From Linnemannia hyalina (taxonomy: Eukaryota; Mortierellomycota; Mortierellomycetes; Mortierellales; Mortierellaceae), in the NCBI GenBank assembly GCA_019671135.1, contig JAHRHY010000004.1, positions 496,001 through 560,000 of the forward strand: a DNA stretch of 64,000 nt. The letters are read 5' to 3'. How positions within the stretch are numbered: position 1 is the stretch's first letter; every line of letters starts with the position of its first letter. The translations under genes were made by a program, and so were the position numbers. Of this stretch, positions 34,877 through 45,600 are shown piece by piece. The notes beneath the pieces were generated by a model. The model worked only from the letters and a program-made list of their open reading frames with translations. It made no database searches and was not told where the DNA came from.

Positions 34877-35027
34877 ATGTCCAACCATCCTTTAGACCAA
34901 TTGGATCCCCACGCCCCCCCCCAGCAGCAACAGCGCTAGCAGCACCGTTCGTATCAAGAAGCTCGACAAGTTCCGCGAGTTCTGGGGCATCTCCAAATCC
35001 AAGACCAAAGAAGTCAAGCTCACGACC
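34877..35027 (+). other. Probable N-terminal coding part of the NLR-like gene, out of frame with the body
   Basis: An ATG at 34877 (MSNHPLDQLDPHAPP), 10 bases after a likely leader-intron acceptor, runs into a stop at 34937-34939. Past a run of nine C (34914-34922) the body frame is open and protein-like (SSNSASS, then VRIKKLDKFREFWG), continuous with the long frame at 35028. One C fewer would join the two. Confidence 0.5.
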
Positions 35028-38000
35028 TTGAACCAGTTGCAGCACTCTCCACCTGCTTCACAGCCGTCCACCCGACCATCCTATGATGTCACCCGGGTCG
35101 ACAACGTGCTCCCAAGCGACAAGCTCTCCACCGTCGTGACTCAGGTTGATAGTGAGCTTTCAAACTACAGTGGCTCTATTCATCCCTCCGGCACCATGCA
35201 GGATAAGCATACATCACAACAATCGACACAACCTCCGTCTGTTGTCTCTCTAGTCACCTATTTTCCTCCAGGCACCAGTCAATCTACTTATGCCACCGAC
35301 AACCAGTCTACTTCTACAAGCAACAACCAGTCTACCCCTTCCAGCACCGTGCATGAGATGGCACTCCCAGCACCCATTTGCACATCGCATATTCTCGAGC
35401 ACATCTTTGACGAGGATGCGCCCAAGCCAACCATCAAGACTGAGTTGCCTCAACCTCAGCAACGCATCGAGGAGACGCAGCAGTTGGTCTACTGTAATGC
35501 CTTGCTTCTACGGGATACATTGTCCCCACCGAAACCTGTTACAAGAGAGGCTACAGAGGACGGTGGCCCCCTTGTTCTTCAGGAACCCGCTCTCGACAAA
35601 ACCGAGCTCGACTGGCTCGAGACGACGAAGGAGGACCCAATGGAAGTGGATCGTCTGCGCTGGTTGGCAACTCGGGTGGTGGAGCAATTTGTGGCCGATT
35701 CCAACAAGAACTCCACCAAGATCTCCGAGATTGTCGCTCTTGGACCTGTCTTAGAGAAAGAGCCTTACCGCAAGCTGCTCGCGACCTTTATCAAGGAGTT
35801 TGACGATGCTAGTATTCTTGACGTTGATATGCTTCAGGGACTTGTCCAATTGGCGCATGATGCGTTGCCTGGCTACCTTGTCTCTGATGACCTGGTCAAG
35901 ATTCTTGGCATCCTCAGGGCTCGCCTAGAGGGCACTCACCAGCAGTGTACCGAGTACCCCTACCATCTCACTTTGGCTGTCTCCAGGATCCTCGATGTCA
36001 TGGCGGAGCATAAAGTGCAGGATTTAAATCGTGTCCTCGAGCATGAGCCACTGTCGGCAGTCTTGTCAGGATTGAAGGGGAGCTCGGACCCCTACCTGAT
36101 GTACCAGGCCTGTTACGCCTTCCAGGCTCTCCAGTATGTGCCTGATGATGAGAGCGCTCTTCGGGCTGTGTTGAGACACTCAACTGGTGTTGTGGGTGGC
36201 CTTGTGAAAGTCACTGCCGTCTTCAAGCTGGATCTGGCGTCGGTTCTCGAGGGTCTGGGAAACTTACAGGAAGCTCTTGGTGGTGTGGCATCAGTGGCTG
36301 GTACTGTGTACGAGGGTGTCTGTTCGTTGATGGGGAGCGGCAGAGGTGTTCTAGACAGTTTGAGGGAGGGACTTGGATCTGGCCAGAAGCGACTTTGGTA
36401 TCCTGCTGTCAAGGTTGCCTATGCTTTTGCCCAGGCTGGCCAGCTGAAGGATCTGAAGACGTTGATCGTGGAGGCTCCTTGCCGCCGAGACCCTTTGTTT
36501 CAGTGGGGGATCTGCCAGCTGTTAGGGGAGATCGCTGTCGACGCACTCTGGTCTGTATCTGTGCGCCAGCAAGCCGTTTCTCTCCTCGGTCATCTCTGCC
36601 AGAACGACCAAGACTGGGGCCAGGATGAGAGTGTCAGGGCATGGGTGTTGACGATTGTCACCAAGCTGTGCGCCTCCTCCGACCTAACCGTCAGTGAGAC
36701 CGCCCGTACTGTGCTGCAGGATCTGACAGTGGACCAAAGTGCCTTGATCAAGCACCCTTATCCATTGAGGGCCCGTCTCCCCTTGCCTTCCGCATCGCCA
36801 CTCCTTGCCAAGGTCCAAAACATCCAGTACTTAGAGTACGAACTGCACAAGTTCCGACTACAGCGACTAGAGGAGACCAAATTGCCGGTCTACATCTCCC
36901 CTATGGCCAAAGCCAACCTTCAAGCCCGCGACGACGAAATGTTTCCCCTCAAAGAGAAAGTACAAGAGTTCTTGACCAGTGAACGACAGGTCATGCTTGT
37001 TTTGGGTGACTCTGGAGCAGGCAAGTCGACGTTCAACAAGCACCTTGAGTCCGAGCTCCTGCGAACATACACCCGTGGGGGTCCCATCACATTGTTCATC
37101 AACTTGCCAGCCATCCACGAACCTAACCACGAAATGATCGAAAAGCAGTTGAGGTCTGACAACTTCAACGACGAACAGATCCGCGAGCTCAAACTGCATC
37201 GCCAGCTCATCCTCATCTGCGACGGTTATGACGAAAGTCAGCAACTGGTCAACCTTCACAAGACCAACATGTTGAACCAGCCAGGGCAGTGGAATACCAA
37301 AATGATTATCAGCTGTAGGACACAGTATCTCGGTCAAGATTACCGAAGCCGATTCATGCCTCAGAGCCGCGACCGCTACGCCTATCCAGCTGTCGAGCTC
37401 TTCCAAGAGGCTGTCATTGCTCCGTTCTCAAAGGAGCAGATCCAGAGCTACATTGAACAGTACGTCCCTCTCGAGTCACGCACCTGGACTACCAACGACT
37501 ACATGGACAGGTTGACCACCATCCCGAACCTCATGGACCTGGTCAAGAACCCTTTCGTTCTAACCCTTGCCTTGGAGGTGCTGCCATTCGTCACCGAGGG
37601 CAAACAGGATCTGTCTGTCATCAATATCACTCGAGTCCAGCTCTACGACACGTTTGTGAAACATTGGCTGAAAGTCAACAAACGACGTCTCGAGAGCAAC
37701 GCATTGTCCGCCAAAGACCGCGAGATTCTGGACCAACTTTCGGACGCAGGATTCACATCGATGGGTATTGACTATTCTATTGGGCTGGCTTCGGCGATCC
37801 TCGAGAAACAGAACGGAAATCCGGTTGTTCGATATACCCACCTCAAGGACAAACACACATGGCGCGTCGATTTCTTTGGTCCCGATCCAGAGGTACGGCT
37901 CCTACGCGAGTCGTCCCCATTGACACGTTCTGGCAGCCTGTTTCGATTCCTTCATCGATCCATGCTCGAGTACTTTCTTTCATGCGCTGTTTTTGATCCC

Positions 38001-40082
38001 AGCAGTCATGACGTCGACGATGAGTTTTGTCCGCAACCCCATCCTGACCCCACTCCTGCCCAGCCCCTCACCACTGATGGAATTTTGTTCAAACGTGACC
38101 TCCTCACCGAGCCATCGGTCATCCAGTTCCTGGGCGAGCGTGTCAAGCAGCACCCTTATTTCGAAAAGCAGCTCCTAGCCGTCATCAAGCAGTCCAAGAC
38201 CGATGCCAGTGTCGCCACCGCCGCCACCAACTCCATCACCATTCTTGTCCGAGCCGGGGTCCTTTTCAACGGCGCCGACCTTCGATGCATCCAGATCCCA
38301 GGAGCAGATCTTTCTGACGGGCAGTTCGATTCCGCCCAGCTGCAGGGGGCTAATCTGAAAGGCGTCAACCTTGCAAGGAGTTGGTTGAGGCAGGCTGATT
38401 TCGGTGATGCACAGATGGATGATGTTCGGTTCGAGGAGTTGCCATACTTGAAGGAGCCCGCCGCAGTCACTACCGTCGCCTTTTGGCCTGATGGAAAGTT
38501 GCTTGCTGTCGCTCTGCGTGACGGAAGCTTTATTATCTACGACACTACAGCATGGACTCGAGTTCATCAACACAAAGAACAAAGTGAGGTGATGTGTATC
38601 GCCTTTTCACCTAACGACCAACACCTTGCTTTTGGGAGCGAAGACACGACCTGTCGATTATGGGATACTGTCAGTAGGGAGACTGTGATGGTCATGGAGG
38701 GGCACACCAAACTGGTGAGGTCTGTGGCGTTTTCACCCTGTGGCAAGCAAATCGCATCGGCCAGCCACGACAACACGATTCGTTTGTGGAACTCGAAGAC
38801 AGGAGAGTGCTTGTTTGTCTTCAACGGCCATGAAGATATTGTTTTGAGTGTCGCATATTCAGCAAACGGACGGAAACTTGTCTCGGGCAGCAGGGATGAG
38901 ACGATTCGAGTGTGGGATCCGGAGACAGGAACACCAGACACTAACTGGGTAATTCCTCGTGTTTATGGTTCGCGCGTGACCCTTTCTGCAGATGGACGGC
39001 AGTTCGCTCACCTTACTGGTGAGATGGGTGGCGAGATCCAACTCATTAATGCAGTCACCGGAGAGCAGGGTCGGATTCTCGGTGATGATGCCGGCCAGCT
39101 AACAGATTTTGCATTCTCTCCAATTGGCGAGTTGATTGTTTCGTCAAGCAGGGACAACAACGTCCGGCTGTGGGACTCATCGAGTGGACAACTCATCTCC
39201 AGGTTGTCGGGTCATAACAGCCGGATCACCACCTGTGCATTTTCCCCAGACGGCCTACAAATCGTTTCAGGAAGTGTGGACGGGATTATACGACTCTGGG
39301 AGGTGAACACCAACCGGTCGAGTTCCATACAACAGATTGTCACCCAGGTTCGATCTGTGACATACACCCATGACGGTCTGTGTATAGTCTCTTATCATGA
39401 CGACCGCACCTTTCAACGCTGGGACTTGTCCACAGGTGTTGTTTTGTCGAGGTCGACAGTAGAAACCTTCGCTCTTTCACGGTGCGGCCTTTGGCTTGCG
39501 AACGGTTGCAGGAACGGGAATATTCAGCTGTGGAATCTCCAGACCAATGTTGTTGAGCGCGTTCTTCTCGGATCTACCGACTACACAGCTGCAGCTCTTG
39601 ATATGAGTTTTTCGTACTGTAGTCGGTGGTTGGTCTCATGCGACGAGTTCAAGATTACACGATTGTGGGATCTTGAGAGTACCGATGATCAAGGCAAAGT
39701 GGTGGTTGATCAGTCCACTCAGACAGGTCTCGCGATATTCTCCCCTGTCGAAAACCAGGTTGCGGTAGGAGTGCGATCGAGCCCATCGAGACTTCGTCTT
39801 TTCGATCCCCGAGTGACAGACCTTCGCCAACCTCTGAAGGAAGTGTGTTTATCATGCAAGATACTTTCTATGGACTACTCACCAGATGGTCAGCGACTAG
39901 TACTCGGTACTGATGACTCCTTGGTCTTGCTCTGGGACTTGCAGTCGGACAAGCCTGATGTCAAACTGAAAGGGCACACTGGTGATGTGAACTCCGTCGC
40001 CTACTCAGCTTGTGGCAAGTGGATCATTTCCGGCAGCGATGACAGGACGGTGCGTCTCTGGTCAGGCGAGGTCGACAGTTGA
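35028..40082 (+). CDS. NLR-like STAND NTPase: helical region, NACHT, pentapeptide repeats, WD40 repeats
   Basis: One uninterrupted frame of 1684 codons. Residues 1-200 are disordered, 200-620 helical (ARM/HEAT-like). The NACHT domain follows, with Walker A GDSGAGKST (about 660) and Walker B LILICDGYDES (about 730), then a helical arm to about 1060. Pentapeptide repeats (GADLRCIQIPGADLSDGQF and onward) span about 1070-1140. Thirteen WD40 blades follow to the stop, each ending in W-D/N or similar (RLWD, IRVWD). Proteins of this build are STAND switches; in fungi the NACHT-WD40 family includes heterokaryon-incompatibility and putative self/non-self receptors. The N-terminus has no HET or lipase effector domain, so the output is unknown. 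The true start is probably at 34877, and the frame stops one blade early (see 40083-40400). Confidence 0.85.
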   Translation: MNQLQHSPPASQPSTRPSYDVTRVDNVLPSDKLSTVVTQVDSELSNYSGSIHPSGTMQDKHTSQQSTQPPSVVSLVTYFPPGTSQSTYATDNQSTSTSNNQSTPSSTVHEMALPAPICTSHILEHIFDEDAPKPTIKTELPQPQQRIEETQQLVYCNALLLRDTLSPPKPVTREATEDGGPLVLQEPALDKTELDWLETTKEDPMEVDRLRWLATRVVEQFVADSNKNSTKISEIVALGPVLEKEPYRKLLATFIKEFDDASILDVDMLQGLVQLAHDALPGYLVSDDLVKILGILRARLEGTHQQCTEYPYHLTLAVSRILDVMAEHKVQDLNRVLEHEPLSAVLSGLKGSSDPYLMYQACYAFQALQYVPDDESALRAVLRHSTGVVGGLVKVTAVFKLDLASVLEGLGNLQEALGGVASVAGTVYEGVCSLMGSGRGVLDSLREGLGSGQKRLWYPAVKVAYAFAQAGQLKDLKTLIVEAPCRRDPLFQWGICQLLGEIAVDALWSVSVRQQAVSLLGHLCQNDQDWGQDESVRAWVLTIVTKLCASSDLTVSETARTVLQDLTVDQSALIKHPYPLRARLPLPSASPLLAKVQNIQYLEYELHKFRLQRLEETKLPVYISPMAKANLQARDDEMFPLKEKVQEFLTSERQVMLVLGDSGAGKSTFNKHLESELLRTYTRGGPITLFINLPAIHEPNHEMIEKQLRSDNFNDEQIRELKLHRQLILICDGYDESQQLVNLHKTNMLNQPGQWNTKMIISCRTQYLGQDYRSRFMPQSRDRYAYPAVELFQEAVIAPFSKEQIQSYIEQYVPLESRTWTTNDYMDRLTTIPNLMDLVKNPFVLTLALEVLPFVTEGKQDLSVINITRVQLYDTFVKHWLKVNKRRLESNALSAKDREILDQLSDAGFTSMGIDYSIGLASAILEKQNGNPVVRYTHLKDKHTWRVDFFGPDPEVRLLRESSPLTRSGSLFRFLHRSMLEYFLSCAVFDPSSHDVDDEFCPQPHPDPTPAQPLTTDGILFKRDLLTEPSVIQFLGERVKQHPYFEKQLLAVIKQSKTDASVATAATNSITILVRAGVLFNGADLRCIQIPGADLSDGQFDSAQLQGANLKGVNLARSWLRQADFGDAQMDDVRFEELPYLKEPAAVTTVAFWPDGKLLAVALRDGSFIIYDTTAWTRVHQHKEQSEVMCIAFSPNDQHLAFGSEDTTCRLWDTVSRETVMVMEGHTKLVRSVAFSPCGKQIASASHDNTIRLWNSKTGECLFVFNGHEDIVLSVAYSANGRKLVSGSRDETIRVWDPETGTPDTNWVIPRVYGSRVTLSADGRQFAHLTGEMGGEIQLINAVTGEQGRILGDDAGQLTDFAFSPIGELIVSSSRDNNVRLWDSSSGQLISRLSGHNSRITTCAFSPDGLQIVSGSVDGIIRLWEVNTNRSSSIQQIVTQVRSVTYTHDGLCIVSYHDDRTFQRWDLSTGVVLSRSTVETFALSRCGLWLANGCRNGNIQLWNLQTNVVERVLLGSTDYTAAALDMSFSYCSRWLVSCDEFKITRLWDLESTDDQGKVVVDQSTQTGLAIFSPVENQVAVGVRSSPSRLRLFDPRVTDLRQPLKEVCLSCKILSMDYSPDGQRLVLGTDDSLVLLWDLQSDKPDVKLKGHTGDVNSVAYSACGKWIISGSDDRTVRLWSGEVDS

Positions 40083-40400
40083 TCCTGTGTTGCTGTTGCC
40101 AGTGGATGTTCGGAGGCCGTTGTATGCGTTGCATGGAATTCGTTGGAGCCGATGGAGTGTGCCACTGGTTGTTATGATGGGTCTGTTCAAGCCTGGCGAG
40201 TTTCTGGTGCCGAGGTAGGAGACGTGGCGGTTCGTATGCAGTGGGGCTCTCACATTGGGCAGCTGTGTGCCGCGGATCTGGCTTTCAAGGGAGTCGTTGG
40301 TCTCAGCCCGATCCACCGCACCTTGTTGGTCCAGCGCGGTGCCATTGACGATTCACTATTGCCGGAGGGAGATGAAACAGAGGAAGGGAAAGCCGAGTAG
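40083..40400 (+). pseudogene. C-terminal tail of the NLR-like protein behind an in-frame TGA
   Basis: After the TGA at 40080-40082 the same frame stays open for 105 codons to a TAG. It is clearly protein-like: a fourteenth WD blade (VVCVAWNSLEP, then CYDGSVQAWR), then a conserved-looking cap (MQWGSHIGQLCAADLAF, GLSPIHRTLLVQRGAIDD) and an acidic end. TGG to TGA (Trp to stop) would explain the break. Confidence 0.75.
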
Positions 40401-42659
40401 GGTTGTTGCTCCGCGACGTGTCGAGGACAGAGCGGATACCTTTGCCTCAACAACTCAATACAACATTTTTTTATCATTGTTTTTCTTTTTTGGTATTGAT
40501 TTTCTGCCAAGATATGAAGGATAAGCATGGAAGGAAGTCGCGATGGCTCGTCTTTGTATTTTGCGCCGTCTTCTTCCTTCCCATTACCCATCACACACAG
40601 TCTGCAGATTTGTATTGAATATCATTTCGATAGTAAACACGCAGCCCTTGTCCAAAAGGTACCACACCTCCCTACTGGCCGTGGAGGATCAAGCGTAAAA
40701 GGACAAAAAAAAGAATGTCAAAGTGTGAACAAGTGGGATTCTTCTCAACATCTCCTCGAAACAATGGCATTGAAATTGCTCGCATTTTTTTTTTCGCCCT
40801 CGCCAAGTTCACCAAACCTCGTAATGTCGTTCGGGCAGTAAGGCTGCGAAGACGACATGCATAAAAGACGTTCGGAAAACTAGTAATGACATCGAACGCA
40901 AGGGGTAGGGTGATCTAAATATGAGAAGAGAGTGCTGTTGCATTTTCTTCTATTCCTGGCACCTACAGAGTTACCGAGTACGCCAGATGTAAGAGCTGGA
41001 GTAGTATACCTGTTCTGTCCTTCTCCCCTTGGTCCTTCTTCCTTAATTCTTTTTTCATCTCTTGGTCCGTAGGAAAATTTCACTAGATTCCATACTTTTG
41101 TTATTTCCTCTCCCCTTCCCTCAATTATCACCCATCTGATTACAAACGCGCCTTGACGCTGTTACAAAAAGATGTGGTGGCTAGGCAGTGGCGGCGACGC
41201 CTTAGGTTAGCAGTCATATTCTTTAGTAGACATAGTATTAGTAGTGCGCCGAGCCCTCTTGTCTGCTCTTTGTCCTTTTACACATCACTTGGACGAGAGC
41301 AGTATTGACAAGAGTTTCGCTGGCACGCTGCAGGTAACAACCCCCTCTTTGATAATATGAATACAAGGTCCTTTTACACATCACTTGGACGAGAGCAGTA
41401 TTGACAAGAGTTTCGCTGGCACGCTGCAGGTAACAACCCCCTCTTTGATAATATGAATACAAGGTCCTTTTACACATCACTTGGACGAGAGCAGTATTGA
41501 CAAGAGTTTCGCTGGCACGCTGCAGTGTATCGTTTTGTGTGATTCTTTTAGGACTCTATTATCACTTCCCCTCCCTCCAACCTACAACCCCCTTCCCCCC
41601 TCCGTACCAATTGAGGACCTAACAGCGGTCCTACAACTCTGGCCGTCGACCCTCTCCCCTGAGTAACAACGCTCGTGTCCCCAACGAACCGTAAACCTGA
41701 ACCCTTTCTTGCTAATAATCCATACCCTAGAATCCTTTAGGTCATCTACACTTCAAACGTACAAGTAGTTCTCATCTTAGTCAAGTGTAGTTCTTGGTCT
41801 GTTGTAGACTTCCTTTATTAAATCGCACTTGCTTATCGTAATCGTACTCGTCCCTACGATTTCACGCCTATAATTTCCCTCAGATTCCTTCAAGTCGTGC
41901 CTCGACTTGATACGGGAGGAGTAGAACGGCTGAAAAAAAGGATAACGAGAAAGACACTTGCTAGCGTCGCATTTGATTCCCAAGGCAATAACGAAGTACG
42001 AATCATCATCACCCTTCGACCTGAGAAGGAAAGACAGAAGAACAAGCAAGAAGACCATCGACGGGTCATGGACGTGGGTTGCGTAACAAGTAGCGGCCCT
42101 AACTTCTTTTCATTTATTTGTCGTCATGTTCACTCTTTATACGACTGTTTGACAGGATGAGGACGCGTTTGACTGACAGGACGAGACAAGGGGAGAGCCT
42201 GCTTTTGATGCCTTTGACGTTGACCCAAAGCAAACGAGTTTCTATCAATGGTCAATGATATGAGAAGAGCATCATCGCTCGTCAGGAAGAAGACTTATAC
42301 CCCCTTGTGAGACTTGTATATGTGGTGTCTTCACTTTAAAAGCTCCCTGAGTAACAGTAAAAAAAAAAGGTCGTTCATATTGTATCATCAAAGCCATGTA
42401 AGCTTGTGCACAATGCATTCTGTAAGGACTGGTGGTGACAAATATAAAGTAGACATAGACAGTGTCAATGTGGGCACATTTCGCATGCTCTGATTGCCTG
42501 CGCCAGCATCAAACAAAAAAAAAAAACCATTGGTACCTGAAATCTGCTGCTTCTACTCTTCCTCTTCGTTTCTTCATTTTTTTTTCTTTGCAATAGCAAA
42601 AAGACGAATCTACTCAAACAAATCTACACCTCCTCCTCCTAGCACCCTCTGCACTCAAT
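40401..42659. other. Gene-free region with a tandem repeat
   Basis: About 2.2 kb between the NLR-like gene and the nucleotidyltransferase gene. Apart from the 96-bp repeat and a small hairpin near 41891-41909 (CAAGTCG..CGACTTG) nothing coding or structured is supported. An extended 3' UTR of the NLR-like gene may lie at the left. Confidence 0.45.
41272..41525. repeat. 96-bp tandem repeat, 2.65 identical copies
   Basis: Unit starts GTCCTTTTACACATCACTTG. Copies lie at 41272-41367, 41368-41463 and 41464-41525 (partial, ending at CACGCTGCAG). The copies appear identical. The length is a multiple of three, so a frame on the minus strand stays open through them, but no start context or domain supports a gene. 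Confidence 0.95.
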
Positions 42660-45600
42660 TTACAAAGAGTCCTGTTGTTGTTGCTGTTGCTGCGATGGTG
42701 GATCCATTTCGAACTCCTGCGGCTCAAACGCATTCGCAAACTCGCCCAGAGCAAACGATCGGTATCCGTAATCAAAGCAGCGCCATGCCTTTTCCAGCTT
42801 CTCTCCGCGGCAAGTTCCTCCCACATTGCGATTATAGATGAATGGATCCATGACGCAGAAGAAGGCTTGGTTCGAACGGGCGTTCGATTTAGTCGACGAG
42901 GTCGAAGAGGCGCTGGTTGTCGACAGTGTGCTCGTCGTCGATAGTGCAGGAGAGGGAGGCACACCCCCGCCTTGCGATCCGAGTCCAGGTGATCCTACGC
43001 CGGCCCCATTCTTCGCACCATTCGCAACAATTCCGTTGGTCTCCAGTTCGAAGAAGTAAGCAATGTCGGCCGGGCCCACCCAAAGTTGCCTCTTGGTGTC
43101 ATAAGAGTATCCGTTCCTGGTCATAGGTCCAGCATTGTAGTTCCCGTTTGCCGGCAAGAGACCCATGTTGTTACTGTGCGCTCCATTAGCCAACAACTTG
43201 TTCGCCGCCACAAGCTGCCGCTTCTCCTTCGAGATCACATGTCGCTCCTGCATCCGTCCGTACTGCGGCGAGACCTCCATCGTGCGATAGTCAAACTTGC
43301 GCGAAAAGTACTCGAAGAACTCAAAGAGCAGTCGCGAGACAGACTTCTTGTTCAGACTGCCGAACCCCTTGTAGAGATCGATGCGTGTGTCAAACGTGCA
43401 GTCAAACATCTTGCCGTCCTGGTTCACATACACCGGCTGGATAGTACCATCCTGAAAACACTGCCCGAACGTTTTCACCTTGCGCCGAGACTTGCCCTTC
43501 TCTGTGAACGGCTTGGGTTTCTCCGTCTTGACCTGGAGTCTCGGCAGGATGGGCTCTGCCTGTTCCTGGAAGAATACAATCGCCATCAGAATGTAGGCGT
43601 ACGAGCACAGGAATCCAGACGATCCATCGAGAATACCGTGGACCTTGGCAAAGTACTTGAGAATGAACAAGAACTTCTCCAAACGGGCATCAATATCCAT
43701 GTAGGCCTTGATCAATGCTGAATTGTAGATTCCAAGCGGGTGCTGGACATTCATATCGCAATGAATTCCGGTGACAGGATCGACAAACTTGACAATGGGG
43801 ACCTTTGCGTCTATGATCGCAATGACGTTCTCCATCTGCTGAGTCTCCAGGAACCAAGCCAAGTGACGAACATCCGAGTGAGGTGCGTAAGGGTCGAAGC
43901 GCTCAGGCTCGACAAAGATGCAAATGTCAATGTCACTATACTTGTTTCCCAATCCCGTAACATACGATCTAATAAATTGAAAATGGGGATATCAGTTCAC
44001 CTGAACGCAAGTGACCTACTGTGCAAGCTCCATATATATATCAAACAAAAAACGTACCCGAAAGGTCGGAGCTGCAGTCCGGCGTCAGGGAATTGGGTAT
44101 CGAAAAGGCCCTGAAGTCGCGCCAAGAGCTCTTGTCTCTCAAGCAACGATTCCTCATCTGATGTAAGTTGCTAAGTCCACAGAAGAAAAAATAACTCGAC
44201 AACTGTAAGTAAACGAGCATTCTTGATATCGCACAAGACGTCATAATAAATGGAAAGCAAAGACATACCGGGTACCAATGCTCGACCCAAGTCTCCATCG
44301 TCGGGAGGTGTTCCACTGGCACCTTCCAAAGAGGAAGGTCAAATTTGATAGACTGCCAGTTGTACGAAAAGTCGCCGGGGTTAGTCGGCACTCGAACAGG
44401 CTCACCTAGAGTCTTGGCCAACTCGATTGCCGCCTTCTCGGCCTCCTGCTTGAGGCGTGTCTTCTCTCGACTCTCGAGTCTCTTCTGCTGCTTCGCCTCC
44501 TCCTTCTGTTTCGCCAACTCTGCCTTGACTTCAGCTGCGGTCTTGGTCTTCTCCGCCTTCAGCCGCTTGGCCTCGACTCTAGCGTCCTCTGCGGCCCGTG
44601 CGCCGTCGACAATGGCACGGATGGTGTCAGCATCCGGTCCAGACTCTGAAACCTGCTCCGTTAAGGCCGACGTGGGTCTCATCATCTCCTTCTCGGCGTT
44701 ATTCAACGCCTGCTGGGCGGCCTCGCGTGTCCTACTCAGGGGTTCAATCATGGCCCGAACTGCATCTAATCGGGCCTCAAATCCACGGTCAGAATTGGCG
44801 ACATTCGACGCCCACTGAGCCGCTCTGGCGTTGCTCGCCTCGCGGGCTTTTCGGTCCTCTTCAGCTCGGTTGCTCTCGGCGTCCTTTAGGAAGCCCTCTT
44901 TGTCGAACCACATTTTGTCGTAGACAGTCATCACCTCCGCCCAGGCTTTCGCTCTAGCCTCCTGCGACTCGGCGTCCTGCTTCGCCATCATCTCCTCTGT
45001 TTTGAGGTGCAAATCCTTAGCCATACTCTGGTCCAGGATGATTTTGTTGAGAGTGTCCTTTGTAGATTCGATCATCTGTGTCTCCTTCTCTATGGCGTCG
45101 AGAAGATTCTGGCGAAGGATTTCCACGCGAGCAACCTTGGCCTTACGATCCGCCTCAGCCTGCTCTCTGGCAATTCGTTCAGTCTCGATGTTCTCCTTCA
45201 CGATTCGATCCGCCTCGGCTTGCTCCCTGGCGGTTCTGTCGGCCTCTGCTTTCTTCTTTGCGAGTCGATCCCCCTCGACTTTCTCTCTCGCCAGCTTTTC
45301 GGCAGCTTCTCGAGCATTCTTCACTGCCTCAGCACGCTCTCTGGCAAGTCGTTCAGCCTCAGCCTTCTCCTTCGCAAGTCGCTCAGCTTCAGCCTTCTCC
45401 TTGGCAATTCTCTCGGCCTCAGCACGCTCCCTGGCGATTCGATCGGCCTCCGCTTTCTCCCTGGCCAGTCTCTCGGCCTTCTCGCGAGCGACTCTCTCTG
45501 CCTCAGCCTTCTCACGCGCAATCTTTTCAGCTTGGGCCTTCTCGCGCGCAAGACGATCCGCCTCCGCCTTCTCCCTAGCAAGACGCTCGGCCTTCTCCCT

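Noticed and set aside
41238..41480. Minus-strand frame with repeating 32-residue unit
   Set aside because: A consequence of the 96-bp repeat being a multiple of three; no start context, bias or domain.
41272..41525. CRISPR-like array
   Set aside because: Copies are contiguous with no spacers, and the DNA is fungal.
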